Of a DNA stretch of 64,000 nucleotides, positions 7,669 through 16,452 are shown piece by piece. Below the pieces are notes generated by a model. That model ran no database searches, was not told where the DNA came from, and saw nothing but the letters and a program-made list of their open reading frames with translations. The DNA is taken from the NCBI GenBank assembly GCA_050180895.1, contig JBFXDS010000001.1, forward strand, positions 930,001-994,000, in the 5' to 3' direction. The position numbers and the translations under genes were made by a program. Every line of letters begins with the position of its first letter. The first letter of the stretch is position 1. The stretch is from JBGPEQ01 sp050180895 (GTDB lineage Bacteria > Pseudomonadota > Alphaproteobacteria > Dongiales > Dongiaceae).

Positions 7669-9633
7669 CTACCGGGCTAGGTCCTGCTCGATCGACAGCG
7701 CAATCTGTGTCCCGCCCAGGAGCTGGCGGTAGACCTGCACGTTCTCGATCACGCGCTGCACATAGTTGCGCGTCTCCGAGAACGGAATGCTCTCGATCCA
7801 GTCGATGGTGTCGACGTTCTGGCGCCGAGGATCACGGTTCTGCACCAGCCATTCCCCCACGCGCCCCGGTCCCGCGTTGTAGCTGGCGATCGCCAGCACG
7901 TAGGAACCGCCGAACCTGTCGAGCATATCGCCGAGATAGGCGCGCCCCAGCGAGATGTTGTAGCTCGAATCGGAGGTCAGCCGGCCCTTGGCATAGGGCA
8001 GTCCGACCTTCTTGGCGACCGACTTGGCCGTGCCCGGCATGAGCTGCATGAGGCCGAGCGCGCCGGCGGCGCTGACGGCATCCTGCTGAAAGGCGCTTTC
8101 CTGGCGGATGACGGCAAGGATCAACGCCTTCTCCGGCGTCTCGCCGCCGGAAACGGAGAGCGTCGGGAACAGCGCCTCGACCATCTCCACGCCGTAGAGC
8201 CGCGACGCCTTGGCCGCCGCGACGACAAGATCGTTTCGCCCGAGCGTCGCCGCGAGGTCGGCGGCGAGGTAGTGCTCGGTCGGCGAGGCCGCAAGTTCCA
8301 CCAGCCGCAGCAGGAAGATCCTCGCCCGGTCCGTCTGCTCGACCTCATGCAGCTGCTGGACCACGCGGGCCAGTTCGCCCTGGAAGTATTCCGCCCGTTG
8401 CTGCTTGGTCGGCTCCGACATGGCCGGCAGGGCGAGAGGCCCGCGGTGCCCGGCGCGTTGCGCGGCCAGCTGACCGTAGTAGGTGGTCGACCACTGTGCC
8501 GCTTCGGCGTACCACTTCTGCGCGTCCGCTTTTTTCTTGAGGCCCTCCGCCGCGCGGCCGGCCCAATAGGCGCCGCGGGCCTTGCTGATCGGCGAGCCGA
8601 CGCCATCATAGAGGCGCGTGAAGTGCGCGTAGGCCGTCTTCGGGTCGTGAAGGAAGCGAAGCGCGATCCAGCCGGCGAGCCACTCGCCTTCGGCGAACGG
8701 CGTCCCGCTCTTGGCGCCATGCTGGGCCGCAAGCCGGTAGGCGACCTTGATTTCGTTGCGCGCCAGCGCCCGGCGCGCCGCGTCGTCGATCTCGCGCCAG
8801 AGGAGGTCCGGCCGGGACACCGCCTTCAGCGGCGGCGTGAACAGGGACGGAATCGAGTCGAAAAGGTCGTTGCGCCGGCGCCAGCGGGCGCGCTCGTAGA
8901 TCAGGCCGGCATCCCGCTGCAGCTTCTGCGGCACCATGCCGATCAGCTTGTCGGCGTTGCCCTTGCCGTTGCGCAATCCCAGGCGCGCCTCGGCTAGCGC
9001 GCGGTGTCCGGCGTCGACGCGGCCCATCATGCGGCGCGCCGCGTCCTGCCTGTTGTCCCACAGAAGCCGGTCGAGGCGGGCGACGTGGTCCTCGGTCTTC
9101 AGCAGCTTGCCGTACCTGCCGAGGAACTGCTTCTCCTCGTCGGCGGTGGCGTCGAGCTCGATCCAGCCGCGGCGCAGCACGGCGACGGCCTCGTCCTTGT
9201 CGCCGCCCGACTGCAGCGCGCGCGCCAGCTGCATCGTGCCGGCAAAAGTCAGCGGCTCTCGATTCCGGAACCAAGCGAGGACGTCCTTCGACGGAAGGTC
9301 GAGCGGCATCGCCAGCTCTCCCTGCGACTGCAGCGCGGCCTGCCCGGGCCAGTCCGGGTTCTGCCCGACGAATCGGGCATAGTCGGAGAAGGGATGGCCG
9401 GATTGGCTGCGCATCAGGTCGAGCCACAGGATGACCTTGGCCAGCAGCGGATCCTTGGCCCGGCCGGCGATGGCGTTCGCTTCGGACCACTTGTTGTCCT
9501 CGGCAGCCGTGAAGGCCGACCGGTAGACCGATCTGTCGGAACTCGACAATGCGGCCGCCGCGACCGGATCCGATGCGGCGACGATCGCGCCGATGAGCCA
9601 TAGAGCGACAGCAAAGCGAAGACGCGTCAGCAT
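7669..9633 (-). CDS. slt: Soluble lytic murein transglycosylase
   Basis: A 654-residue periplasmic enzyme. It has a signal peptide (about 1-27, ending VAAAA), a long alpha-superhelical U/L-type domain to about 490, and a C-terminal SLT goose-lysozyme domain. The catalytic glutamate is E512 in IRQESAF, followed by GLMQLMPGTA and the SYNAGPGRV signature. It cleaves the MurNAc-GlcNAc bond of peptidoglycan with formation of 1,6-anhydroMurNAc. A GGAAGGGG ribosome site precedes the ATG. Divergence from dapA with smpB downstream is a common alphaproteobacterial arrangement. Confidence 0.94.
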   Translation of the reverse strand: MLTRLRFAVALWLIGAIVAASDPVAAAALSSSDRSVYRSAFTAAEDNKWSEANAIAGRAKDPLLAKVILWLDLMRSQSGHPFSDYARFVGQNPDWPGQAALQSQGELAMPLDLPSKDVLAWFRNREPLTFAGTMQLARALQSGGDKDEAVAVLRRGWIELDATADEEKQFLGRYGKLLKTEDHVARLDRLLWDNRQDAARRMMGRVDAGHRALAEARLGLRNGKGNADKLIGMVPQKLQRDAGLIYERARWRRRNDLFDSIPSLFTPPLKAVSRPDLLWREIDDAARRALARNEIKVAYRLAAQHGAKSGTPFAEGEWLAGWIALRFLHDPKTAYAHFTRLYDGVGSPISKARGAYWAGRAAEGLKKKADAQKWYAEAAQWSTTYYGQLAAQRAGHRGPLALPAMSEPTKQQRAEYFQGELARVVQQLHEVEQTDRARIFLLRLVELAASPTEHYLAADLAATLGRNDLVVAAAKASRLYGVEMVEALFPTLSVSGGETPEKALILAVIRQESAFQQDAVSAAGALGLMQLMPGTAKSVAKKVGLPYAKGRLTSDSSYNISLGRAYLGDMLDRFGGSYVLAIASYNAGPGRVGEWLVQNRDPRRQNVDTIDWIESIPFSETRNYVQRVIENVQVYRQLLGGTQIALSIEQDLAR

Positions 9634-9804
9634 GAATCCCCTTCCGACCCGGCGAGCATGTGTCTAAGTAATGTAATTCTTGCCCGATTTTGGTTAATAA
9701 TCCTTAAGCGCGAACGGTCGACAGTGTAGCACCTTGGCCGTTGCCGCGACAGGACCGCCGATTCATAGTTCGCCCGCCGGTCGGGCGGCCGGGAGGAGGA
9801 AGCA

Positions 9805-10680
9805 ATGTTTCAGGGCTCGATCACCGCGCTCATCACGCCGTTCCGCAACGGCGGGGTGGACGAGAAGTGCTTCCAGGACTTCGTCGATTGGCAGATCAAG
9901 GAGGGAACGGACGCGTTGGTGCCGGTCGGCACCACCGGCGAATCGCCGACCCTGTCGCACGAGGAGCATATGCGCGTGGTCGAGCTGTGCATCGAGGCCG
10001 CCGAAAAGCGAGTCCCCGTCATCGCCGGCACCGGCTCCAATTCGACCGACGAGGCGATCAGCCTGACGCGCCACGCGAAGCAGGCAGGCGCCGATGCGGC
10101 CCTCGTGGTGCTGCCCTACTACAACAAGCCGACTCCGGAGGGCCAGTATCGCCATTTCAAGGCGATCCACGACGCCGTCGACATTCCGATCATCATCTAC
10201 AACGTGCCGCCGCGCACGGCCGTCGACATGACCGTCGAGACCATGGCGCGGCTGGCCAAGCTGCCGCGCGTCGTCGGCGTCAAGGATGCCACCGCCGATC
10301 TCACGCGGCCGATGCTGACGCGCCTCGCCTGCGGCCCGCAGTTCTGCCAGCTTTCCGGCGAGGACGGCACCGTCGTCCCGTTCCTCGCCCAGGGCGGCCA
10401 TGGCTGCATCTCCGTCACCTCGAACGTGGCGCCGCGGCTCTGCGCCCAGCTGCACAAGGCCTGGCAGCGGCGCGATCTCGACACGGTGAATTCGCTCAAT
10501 GAGCGGCTCATGCCGCTGCACAAGGCGCTGTTCGTCGAGACCAGTCCCGGCCCGGTGAAGCATGCCGTCAGCCTGCTCGGTCGCGCGCCGGCCGAGACGC
10601 GCCTGCCGCTGTGCGAGATTGCCGACCGTTCGAAGGAGGCGGTGCGCGGCGCCATGACCTCGGCCGGGTTGCTGAATTGA
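9805..10680 (+). CDS. dapA: 4-hydroxy-tetrahydrodipicolinate synthase
   Basis: A 291-residue (beta/alpha)8 lyase that condenses pyruvate with aspartate semialdehyde in lysine and meso-diaminopimelate synthesis. Visible signatures are GTTGESPTL (pyruvate carboxylate loop), the YYNKPTPEG segment with the catalytic tyrosine, and the Schiff-base K160 in GVKDAT. Length is standard. A strong GGGAGGAGGAAGC ribosome site precedes the ATG. The short 28-bp gap to smpB suggests co-transcription. The neighbouring slt and M23 genes make this a peptidoglycan-themed neighbourhood. Confidence 0.97.
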   Translation: MFQGSITALITPFRNGGVDEKCFQDFVDWQIKEGTDALVPVGTTGESPTLSHEEHMRVVELCIEAAEKRVPVIAGTGSNSTDEAISLTRHAKQAGADAALVVLPYYNKPTPEGQYRHFKAIHDAVDIPIIIYNVPPRTAVDMTVETMARLAKLPRVVGVKDATADLTRPMLTRLACGPQFCQLSGEDGTVVPFLAQGGHGCISVTSNVAPRLCAQLHKAWQRRDLDTVNSLNERLMPLHKALFVETSPGPVKHAVSLLGRAPAETRLPLCEIADRSKEAVRGAMTSAGLLN

Positions 10681-10708
10681 CGCGAGACGCATGCGCGTCT
10701 GATGGCTG

Positions 10709-11179
10709 ATGGCGCAAGAACGGGCACCCGGCCGCGTTGCGGCCCAGAATCGCAAGGCGCGGCATGACTACTTCATCGAGGAAACCGTCGAGGCCGGCAT
10801 CGTCCTGCTCGGCACCGAGGTCAAGTCGCTGCGCGCTGGCGGCGCCAGCATCGCCGAGGCCTATGCCGGCCCGCAGGGCGGCGAGATCTTCCTCTTCAAT
10901 GCTCACATCCCCGAATACAAGGGCGCCAAGCATTTCGGCCATGAGCCGAAGCGGCCGCGCAAGCTTCTGCTGAAGCGGCGGGAGGTCAGCCGGCTCGCCG
11001 GCGCCGTCCAACGCGCCGGCGTTACCATGGTGCCGCTGTCGCTCTACTTCAACGACCGCGGCATCGCCAAGCTGCAGCTCGGGCTCGCCAAGGGCAAGCG
11101 CAAGCTCGACAAGCGCGAGACCGAGAAGCAGCGCGACTGGCAGCGCGACAAGGCCCGGCTCATGCGGCAACGCGGATGA
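10709..11179 (+). CDS. smpB: SsrA-binding protein SmpB
   Basis: A 156-residue OB-fold RNA-binding protein needed for trans-translation. It delivers tmRNA to ribosomes stalled on non-stop mRNA. Conserved features are the N-terminal NRKARHDYFIEE, LLGTEVKSLR, the HIPEY segment, and a basic C-terminal tail (KRETEKQRDWQRDKARL) that enters the mRNA channel. It is located directly after dapA. No tmRNA gene was seen in this window. Confidence 0.97.
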   Translation: MAQERAPGRVAAQNRKARHDYFIEETVEAGIVLLGTEVKSLRAGGASIAEAYAGPQGGEIFLFNAHIPEYKGAKHFGHEPKRPRKLLLKRREVSRLAGAVQRAGVTMVPLSLYFNDRGIAKLQLGLAKGKRKLDKRETEKQRDWQRDKARLMRQRG

Positions 11180-11226
11180 AGCCGCACAGGCGAGCGAGGA
11201 CGGTACGGGAAGGAGGAGCTGAGTAA

Positions 11227-11946
11227 TTGACCTATTGTCTGGGTATCAAGGTCAGAGAGGGCCTGATCGGCCTGGCCGATGGACGAATCACCAGCGGCAC
11301 GCAACTCACCAGCGCCCGCAAGGTCACCCTGCACGGTCCTAATGGCTCCCAGTTCTTCATCATGACGTCCGGCCTGCGCTCGCTGCGCGACAAGGCGATC
11401 GCTTATCTGGAGCGCGACCGGCGGGCTTTGGCCGTGCCGTTTGCGACCATGCTGGACGCGGTGGGCGCCTATACCCAATGCCTGCGGCGGGTTATCGACG
11501 AGGATCGGGCGGCGGTCGAGCGCTCGAACATTGCCTTCAACCTGCATGCCATCATCGGCGGCCAATTGGCCGAGGATCAGGAGCCGACCATGTTCCTGAT
11601 CTATCCGGAATGCAATTGGATCCAGGTCGATGAGCGCACGCCCTATCTCTCCATCGGCGTCACCGGCTACGGCAAGCCGATCCTCGATCGTGCGCTGCAC
11701 TACGACACGCCGCTGCGCACGGCGCTCAAGCTCGCCTATCTCTCCTTCGACTCCACGCGGTTGTCCTCGTCGGACGTCGGCTTCCCGCTCGACCTCGTGA
11801 CCTATCACGTCAGCGACCGGCGCTGGCGCGACCGTCAGTTCGAGGATTTCGACCTGCGCGAGCAGGGCATGTGGTGGAACGAGCATCTCACGCAGCTCGC
11901 CAATGCGATGCCCGACGGCCCCTGGCTCGAGGGTTTGCTGCCATAA
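11227..11946 (+). CDS. Anbu-like proteasome-related Ntn hydrolase
   Basis: A 239-residue protein. After removal of the initiator, it would begin with Thr followed by YCLGIKV, very like the TYCVGIK start of Anbu (bacterial proteasome homologue), whose N-terminal Thr/Ser is the nucleophile. An Asp at mature position 17 (LADGR) and a Lys at 31 (ARK) sit near the proteasomal D17/K33 positions. The start is TTG at 11227, and a GGAGGAG box 8 nt upstream fixes it. Anbu is known to co-occur with circularly permuted ATP-grasp, alpha-E and transglutaminase genes, and the first two follow here. The usual Anbu DSRTNAG motif reads DGRITSG, so this is a divergent member and peptidase activity is not assured. 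Confidence 0.75.
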   Translation: MTYCLGIKVREGLIGLADGRITSGTQLTSARKVTLHGPNGSQFFIMTSGLRSLRDKAIAYLERDRRALAVPFATMLDAVGAYTQCLRRVIDEDRAAVERSNIAFNLHAIIGGQLAEDQEPTMFLIYPECNWIQVDERTPYLSIGVTGYGKPILDRALHYDTPLRTALKLAYLSFDSTRLSSSDVGFPLDLVTYHVSDRRWRDRQFEDFDLREQGMWWNEHLTQLANAMPDGPWLEGLLP

Positions 11947-12007
11947 CCGTTGTGCAGCGCAGCATTTTCGTTGATCGCCCTGTCCGACTTCCTCTAGGCT
12001 GGCGGGG

Positions 12008-13453
12008 ATGACGCCTGATCCATCCAATTGGCTGGCGGGCTACGATGCGGGCGGCTTCTATTGCGAGGTGTTCGGCCGGCCCGAGGCGCCTGCGCTCCAC
12101 ACACTGCCGCTGCGCGAGCGGCTCGGCCGCATCGCCGTCGACGAATTGCGGCGGCGCGCCCGAACCGCCGAGAACGAGCTGTTCAATCTCGGCGTGACCT
12201 TCACCGTCTATTCCGAGAAGGATGCGATCGATCGCATCCTGCCGTTCGACGTTATTCCCCGCGTGCTGTCGGCCGCGGAGTGGCGGCACATCGAGGCGGG
12301 CGTGATTCAACGCGTCGCGGCCCTGAACATGTTTTTGCACGACGTCTATCACGCGCAGCGGGCACTCGAGGACGGCATCGTCCCGCGCGAACTGGTGCTG
12401 GGCAACGCCAACTACCGGCCGGAGATGCAGGGCTTCGACGTGCCCTGCGGCACATACATACACATCTGCGGCATCGACATCGTCCGCGACGATGCCGGCC
12501 GCTTCATGGTGCTGGAGGACAACGGCCGCACGCCGTCGGGCGTCTCCTATGTGGTCGAGAACCGCCGTATCATGCAGCGGACCTTCCCCGACCTGATCGA
12601 TGTGTTCATCCAGCCGGTGGAGGACTATGGACTCCGCCTCGGCCAGGCGATGGCGGCGATCGGGCCGGCCGACGTCGACTCGCCGCAGATCGTCCTGCTG
12701 TCGCCGGGCATCTTCAACTCCGCCTATTTCGAGCATGTCTTCCTCGCCCGCGAGATGGGGGTGCCCCTCGTCGAGGGCCGCGACCTCATGGTCGAGGATG
12801 ACCGGGTCTTCATGAAGACGACCGCCGGCCTGGCCCCCGTGCATGTGATCTACCGCCGCATCAACGACGATTTCATCGATCCCGAGGTCTTCCGCGCCGA
12901 CAGCCTGCTCGGCGTCCCCGGGCTGATGCGGGCCTACCGCAAGGGCCATGTCAGTCTCGCCAACGCCATCGGCACCGGCGTCGCCGACGACAAGGCCGTC
13001 TATGCCTATCTGCCGCGTCTCATTCGCTACTATCTCGGCGAGGATGCCATCCTGCCGAATGTCGAGACGCATCTGTGCGCCGAGGCCGACGGCCTGGCCT
13101 ACACCCTCGAGCATCTCGACGAGCTGGTGGTGAAGCCGGTCGGCGAATCCGGCGGCTATGGCATCGTCGTCGGGCCCCGCGCCACGGCAGCGGAGCGCGC
13201 CGCCATGCGCGAGCGGCTGCGTGCCGATCCGGCCAACTACATCAGCCAGCCGATGGTCCGCCTGTCGGTCTGTCCGACCCTGATGGAGGAGGGCGTGCGT
13301 CCGCGGCATGTCGATCTGCGCCCGTTCGCCGTCACCGGCCGCGATACCTGGGTGCTGCCGGGCGGACTGTCGCGCGTGGCGCTGCGCCAGGGGTCCCTGA
13401 TCGTCAACTCATCGCAGGGGGGCGGGTCGAAAGACACGTGGGTGCTTGTCTAG
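12008..13453 (+). CDS. Circularly permuted ATP-grasp protein (DUF404/DUF407 type)
   Basis: A 481-residue protein with the usual landmarks of the circularly permuted type-2 ATP-grasp family. These are FTVYSEKDAIDRILPFDVIPR near the N-terminus, PCGTYIHICGIDIVRD, MVLEDNGRTPSGVSYV, and the C-terminal KPVGESGGYGIVVGP nucleotide loop with SSQGGGSKDTWV at the end. The family is predicted to ligate amino acids or peptides with ATP. It always travels with an alpha-E protein, whose gene starts inside this one (8-bp overlap). The substrate is unknown. Context with Anbu suggests synthesis of a peptide tag or short peptide that the Anbu particle may process; that link is inference. Confidence 0.9.
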   Translation: MTPDPSNWLAGYDAGGFYCEVFGRPEAPALHTLPLRERLGRIAVDELRRRARTAENELFNLGVTFTVYSEKDAIDRILPFDVIPRVLSAAEWRHIEAGVIQRVAALNMFLHDVYHAQRALEDGIVPRELVLGNANYRPEMQGFDVPCGTYIHICGIDIVRDDAGRFMVLEDNGRTPSGVSYVVENRRIMQRTFPDLIDVFIQPVEDYGLRLGQAMAAIGPADVDSPQIVLLSPGIFNSAYFEHVFLAREMGVPLVEGRDLMVEDDRVFMKTTAGLAPVHVIYRRINDDFIDPEVFRADSLLGVPGLMRAYRKGHVSLANAIGTGVADDKAVYAYLPRLIRYYLGEDAILPNVETHLCAEADGLAYTLEHLDELVVKPVGESGGYGIVVGPRATAAERAAMRERLRADPANYISQPMVRLSVCPTLMEEGVRPRHVDLRPFAVTGRDTWVLPGGLSRVALRQGSLIVNSSQGGGSKDTWVLV

Positions 13454-14387
13454 CCTGCTGGCGCGCTACGCCGACTGCATCTTCTGGATGGCCCGCTACG
13501 TCGAGCGGGCCGAGAACCTCGCCCGCATCCTCGACGTGACCCACGCCTCCGCCCGCCGGCACGCCGGTTCGCAGGATTGGGCGGCGATCCTCGAGATCAA
13601 CAGCGACGGGCAGCGCTTCGGCGAGTCCGGCCGCGCCGTCGACGGCGACACGGTCGTCCACTTCTATCTGCTCGATGCCGGCAACGAGACGTCGATCCTC
13701 CATGCCCTCACCAGCGCGCGGGAGAATGCGCGGACCTTGCGTCCGTTCATCAGCACGGAGATGTGGAGCCAGCTCAACGTCGCCTACAACTGGCTGCGCG
13801 CGCTCCAGCTCCGCGACCTGGCCCCGCCGGAGCGGCCGCGCCTGTTCGCCGCGATCAAGCAGCACTGCCAGACCCATACCGGCATCACCGACGGCACGTT
13901 CTTCCGCGATCAGGGATGGTACTTCTACCAGCTGGGCCGCTACATCGAGCGCGCGGATCAGACGACGCGCCTGCTCGATGTGAAGTTCCTTCGCCTCGGG
14001 GCCGCGGCGCCGACGTCGCCGATCGAGGCCGGCGAGGCGGCGGCGCTGCTGCGATCCGCCGCCGGCTATCAGGCCTTTCGGCGCATTCACCCCCGCGGCT
14101 TCGTCCTCGGCGACATCGTCGGCTTCCTGATGCTGAACGAGGCGTTCCCGCGGTCCGTGCGCCATTGCGTCGGCGAGGTCGACAGGTTCCTCCACGGCGT
14201 GCGGCAGCGCTACGGCCTGCGCGGCGGATCCGCGGCATTGGAGCGTCTCGACGAGATTCGCGTGGCCCTGTTCGAGCGGCCGCCCAGCGCCATCCTCCAC
14301 TCCGGCCTGCACGATTTCGTCGACTGGATCCAGTCCCAGCTCATCGAGATCAGCGACGGGCTGACCCGCGACTTCTTTGGCCGCTAG
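13446..14387 (+). CDS. Alpha-E domain protein (DUF403)
   Basis: A 313-residue all-helical protein starting at a TTG that overlaps the ATP-grasp stop. The N-terminal LARYADCIFWMARYVERAENLARILD motif is the hallmark of alpha-E proteins, and a second related ...FYQLGRYIERADQTTRLLD occurs near residue 165. The Arg/Glu pairs in these helices are strongly conserved in the family. It is an obligate partner of circularly permuted ATP-grasp enzymes, with unknown biochemical role. The transglutaminase-like gene usually found next is absent. Instead the 3' end overlaps a convergent uracil-DNA glycosylase gene by 38 bp. Confidence 0.9.
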   Translation: MSSLLARYADCIFWMARYVERAENLARILDVTHASARRHAGSQDWAAILEINSDGQRFGESGRAVDGDTVVHFYLLDAGNETSILHALTSARENARTLRPFISTEMWSQLNVAYNWLRALQLRDLAPPERPRLFAAIKQHCQTHTGITDGTFFRDQGWYFYQLGRYIERADQTTRLLDVKFLRLGAAAPTSPIEAGEAAALLRSAAGYQAFRRIHPRGFVLGDIVGFLMLNEAFPRSVRHCVGEVDRFLHGVRQRYGLRGGSAALERLDEIRVALFERPPSAILHSGLHDFVDWIQSQLIEISDGLTRDFFGR

Positions 14388-15045
14388 CGGCCTGCGGCCG
14401 TTCGACGCAGGCGCGGGCGGCCGCAACCGCATCGCGGAACATCGTCTCCGTCAGCACGCCGGTCTGCGTATTGTAGCGCGAGCAGTGATAGCTATCGACG
14501 AGGCGCAGCCCCTTGGGCAAGTCGTGAACGGCGCCATGGCTGAAGCGGGCGCTCGCGCGCCGGCTGCCCAGCGCCGAAAGCACGGCATCGTGCGCCACCC
14601 GCCCGAGCGCCAGGATCGCCTTCAGCTTGGTCAGGCCGGCGATTTCGGCGGCCAGGAAGGCGCCGCAGGTCCGCACTTCTGCCGGCGTCGGTTTGTTCTC
14701 GGGCGGCACGCAGCGGACGGCATTGCTGACGCGGCACCGGCGAAGCCGCAGCCCGTCGTCCGGTCGCCGGTCATAGTTGCCGACGGCAAGCCCGAGATCG
14801 AGAAGGGTCCGATAGAGGAGGTCGCCGGCAAAGTCGCCGGTGAACGGGCGTCCCGTGCGGTTGGCGCCCTTGAGGCCCGGCGCCAGGCCGACGATCAGAA
14901 GCTCCGCGTCCCGGCCGCCGAAGCTTGGAACGGGCGCGTTGTGGAACGCGGGATAGGCGGCCCGGTTCTGCTGGCGGAAGGCGGCGAGCCGGGGGCAGAG
15001 GGGGCAGTCGGGTCGAGGCTCCGGGAGCGGCGGCGCGGCGGTCAC
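14350..15045 (-). CDS. Family-5 uracil-DNA glycosylase (UdgB type)
   Basis: A 231-residue protein with a GTG start. Fe-S ligands are suggested by C14 and C17 in CPLC plus two later cysteines (RCVPPENKP, RTCGAF). Motif A is GLAPGLKGANRTGRPFTGD at 53-71. This matches family-5 enzymes, which lack the polar catalytic residue of family 1. Motif B is HCSRYNTQTG near the C-terminus, where families usually read HPS; Cys replaces Pro. Predicted role: excision of uracil, and often hypoxanthine or other deaminated bases, from DNA. It is convergent with the alpha-E gene, with overlapping 3' ends. Confidence 0.87.
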   Translation of the reverse strand: MTAAPPLPEPRPDCPLCPRLAAFRQQNRAAYPAFHNAPVPSFGGRDAELLIVGLAPGLKGANRTGRPFTGDFAGDLLYRTLLDLGLAVGNYDRRPDDGLRLRRCRVSNAVRCVPPENKPTPAEVRTCGAFLAAEIAGLTKLKAILALGRVAHDAVLSALGSRRASARFSHGAVHDLPKGLRLVDSYHCSRYNTQTGVLTETMFRDAVAAARACVERPQAASGQRSRGSARR

Positions 15046-15073
15046 AGTCTCGGCACGGGCAAAGGCCGCGACC

Positions 15074-15667
15074 TTATCGTGAGCCGGTCGCTATGTCACC
15101 GCCGTCGCCGTTGTTGCCGCCGAGTTGCTTCGGGTGCTGATGCATGCGCGCGATGCTGCCGGAGAGATCGTCCAGCTCGACGAACACGTCGGCCTGCCGT
15201 CGCAGTTCGTCGGCCACCATGGGCGGCGAGGAGCGGATCGTGCTCACCACGGTGACCCTGACCCCCTTGCGCTGGACGGCTTCGACCAGCCGCCGGAAAT
15301 CGCCGTCGCCGGAGAACAGCACGACGTGGTCGAGCCGCTCGGCCATCTCCATGACGTCGATCGCCAGCTCGATATCCATGTTTCCCTTGATCTTGCGCCG
15401 GCCGGAGGCGTCGGTGAACTCCTTGGTCGGCTTGGTCACCATGGTGTAGCCGTTATAGTCCAGCCAGTCGACAAGCGGCCGGATCGGCGAGTATTCCTGG
15501 TCCTCGATGAGCGCCGTGTAGTAGAAAGCGCGTACTAAATGTGCTTTTTCGACAAAGAGTTGCAGGAGTTTTTTGTAGTCAATATCGAAGCCGAGCGCGC
15601 GCGCGGCGGCGTAAAGGTTGGCCCCGTCGATGAACAGTCCAATGCGTTCTGTCGGATAGAACTTCAT
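15074..15667 (-). CDS. NYN-domain (LabA/PIN-like) predicted RNase
   Basis: A 197-residue protein with the NYN/DUF88 fold. Acidic metal-site candidates are FIDGANLY (Asp13 region), KGNMDIELAIDVM and LFSGDGDFRRLVE. The C-terminal tail is Gly/Asp-rich and probably disordered. NYN proteins of this type are predicted endoribonucleases related to cyanobacterial LabA. The ATG at 15667 is preferred because GAGGGC lies 8-9 nt upstream; a GTG one codon earlier is possible. The upstream region (15670-15830) is A+T-rich, unlike the surrounding DNA, and separates this gene from divergent folK. Confidence 0.88.
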   Translation of the reverse strand: MKFYPTERIGLFIDGANLYAAARALGFDIDYKKLLQLFVEKAHLVRAFYYTALIEDQEYSPIRPLVDWLDYNGYTMVTKPTKEFTDASGRRKIKGNMDIELAIDVMEMAERLDHVVLFSGDGDFRRLVEAVQRKGVRVTVVSTIRSSPPMVADELRRQADVFVELDDLSGSIARMHQHPKQLGGNNGDGGDIATGSR

Positions 15668-15833
15668 CACCCATCGCCCTCAGTATATTTTTTCAGGAAC
15701 AAAACGCTGAGGACTCTATCCATAAATTCTTGATTTATCGTTATTTCGTCGCATTTTTTCGTTATTGTTTCACTAACCCTAACATTCGTTAAAGGCGAAC
15801 CGGAAGTGGAAAAATCGATGCCGGGAACACGTT

Positions 15834-16343
15834 TTGCTTGATCCGATCCTGATTGCCGTCGGCGCCAATCTGCCGAGTCCCGAGTTCGGGCCGCCACGGG
15901 CCGCGTGCGAGGCGGCGTGGAACGAAATCGCACGCCGCGGCGTGCGCATCGTCCGACGCTCCCGCTGGTTCGAAACCGCGCCGATCCCGGCGTCCGACCA
16001 GCCCTGGTATGTCAACGGCATCGCGGTCGTGGAGACGGACATGCCGCCGGAGGCGCTCCTGGCCCTCCTGCAGGAGGTGGAGCGGCGGTTCGGGCGCGAG
16101 CGGCGCGAACTCAACGCGGCGCGGGTGCTCGACCTCGATATCGTCGGCTACGGCGATCTCGTCCGGGCCGCGCCGCCGCCGATCCTGCCGCATCCGCGCA
16201 TGCATGAGCGGGCGTTCGTGCTGGTGCCGCTGGCCGATGTGGCGCCGGACTGGCGCCATCCGGTCGATGGTCGATCGGTGTCCGAGATGCTTCGCGCGCT
16301 GCCGCCGGGTCAGCTCATTCGGCCGCTCGCAGACGGCCCATGA
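15834..16343 (+). CDS. folK: 2-amino-4-hydroxy-6-hydroxymethyldihydropteridine pyrophosphokinase
   Basis: A 169-residue HPPK that transfers pyrophosphate from ATP to hydroxymethyl-dihydropterin in folate synthesis. Key stretches are AVGANLPSP at the N-terminus, RSRWFETAP, PWYVNGIAVVET (the FxN motif region), a RRELNAARVLDLDIVGYG block that includes the Mg-binding DLDI, and LPHPRMHERAFVLVPLADV. Translation starts at TTG 15834; no ATG in frame gives the full N-terminus. It precedes rpoZ by about 110 bp. Confidence 0.94.
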   Translation: MLDPILIAVGANLPSPEFGPPRAACEAAWNEIARRGVRIVRRSRWFETAPIPASDQPWYVNGIAVVETDMPPEALLALLQEVERRFGRERRELNAARVLDLDIVGYGDLVRAAPPPILPHPRMHERAFVLVPLADVAPDWRHPVDGRSVSEMLRALPPGQLIRPLADGP

Positions 16344-16452
16344 GCGCCGGAGGGGACGGCATTGCGCCGATCCGCCTTGCGTTGTCGGGGCCGCACCAAT
16401 ATATATCTAGGGAAATCATTCACTTCTATTGAACATTGGAGCCCGGTTAGGA

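Noticed and set aside
9694..9707. TTAA-N6-TTAA between slt and dapA as a CtrA site
   Set aside because: The spacing is 6 instead of the usual 7, and the DNA here is A+T-rich, so chance is likely.
11180..11226. tmRNA gene next to smpB
   Set aside because: The gaps on both sides of smpB are under 50 bp, too short for tmRNA, and no tRNA-like ends are visible.
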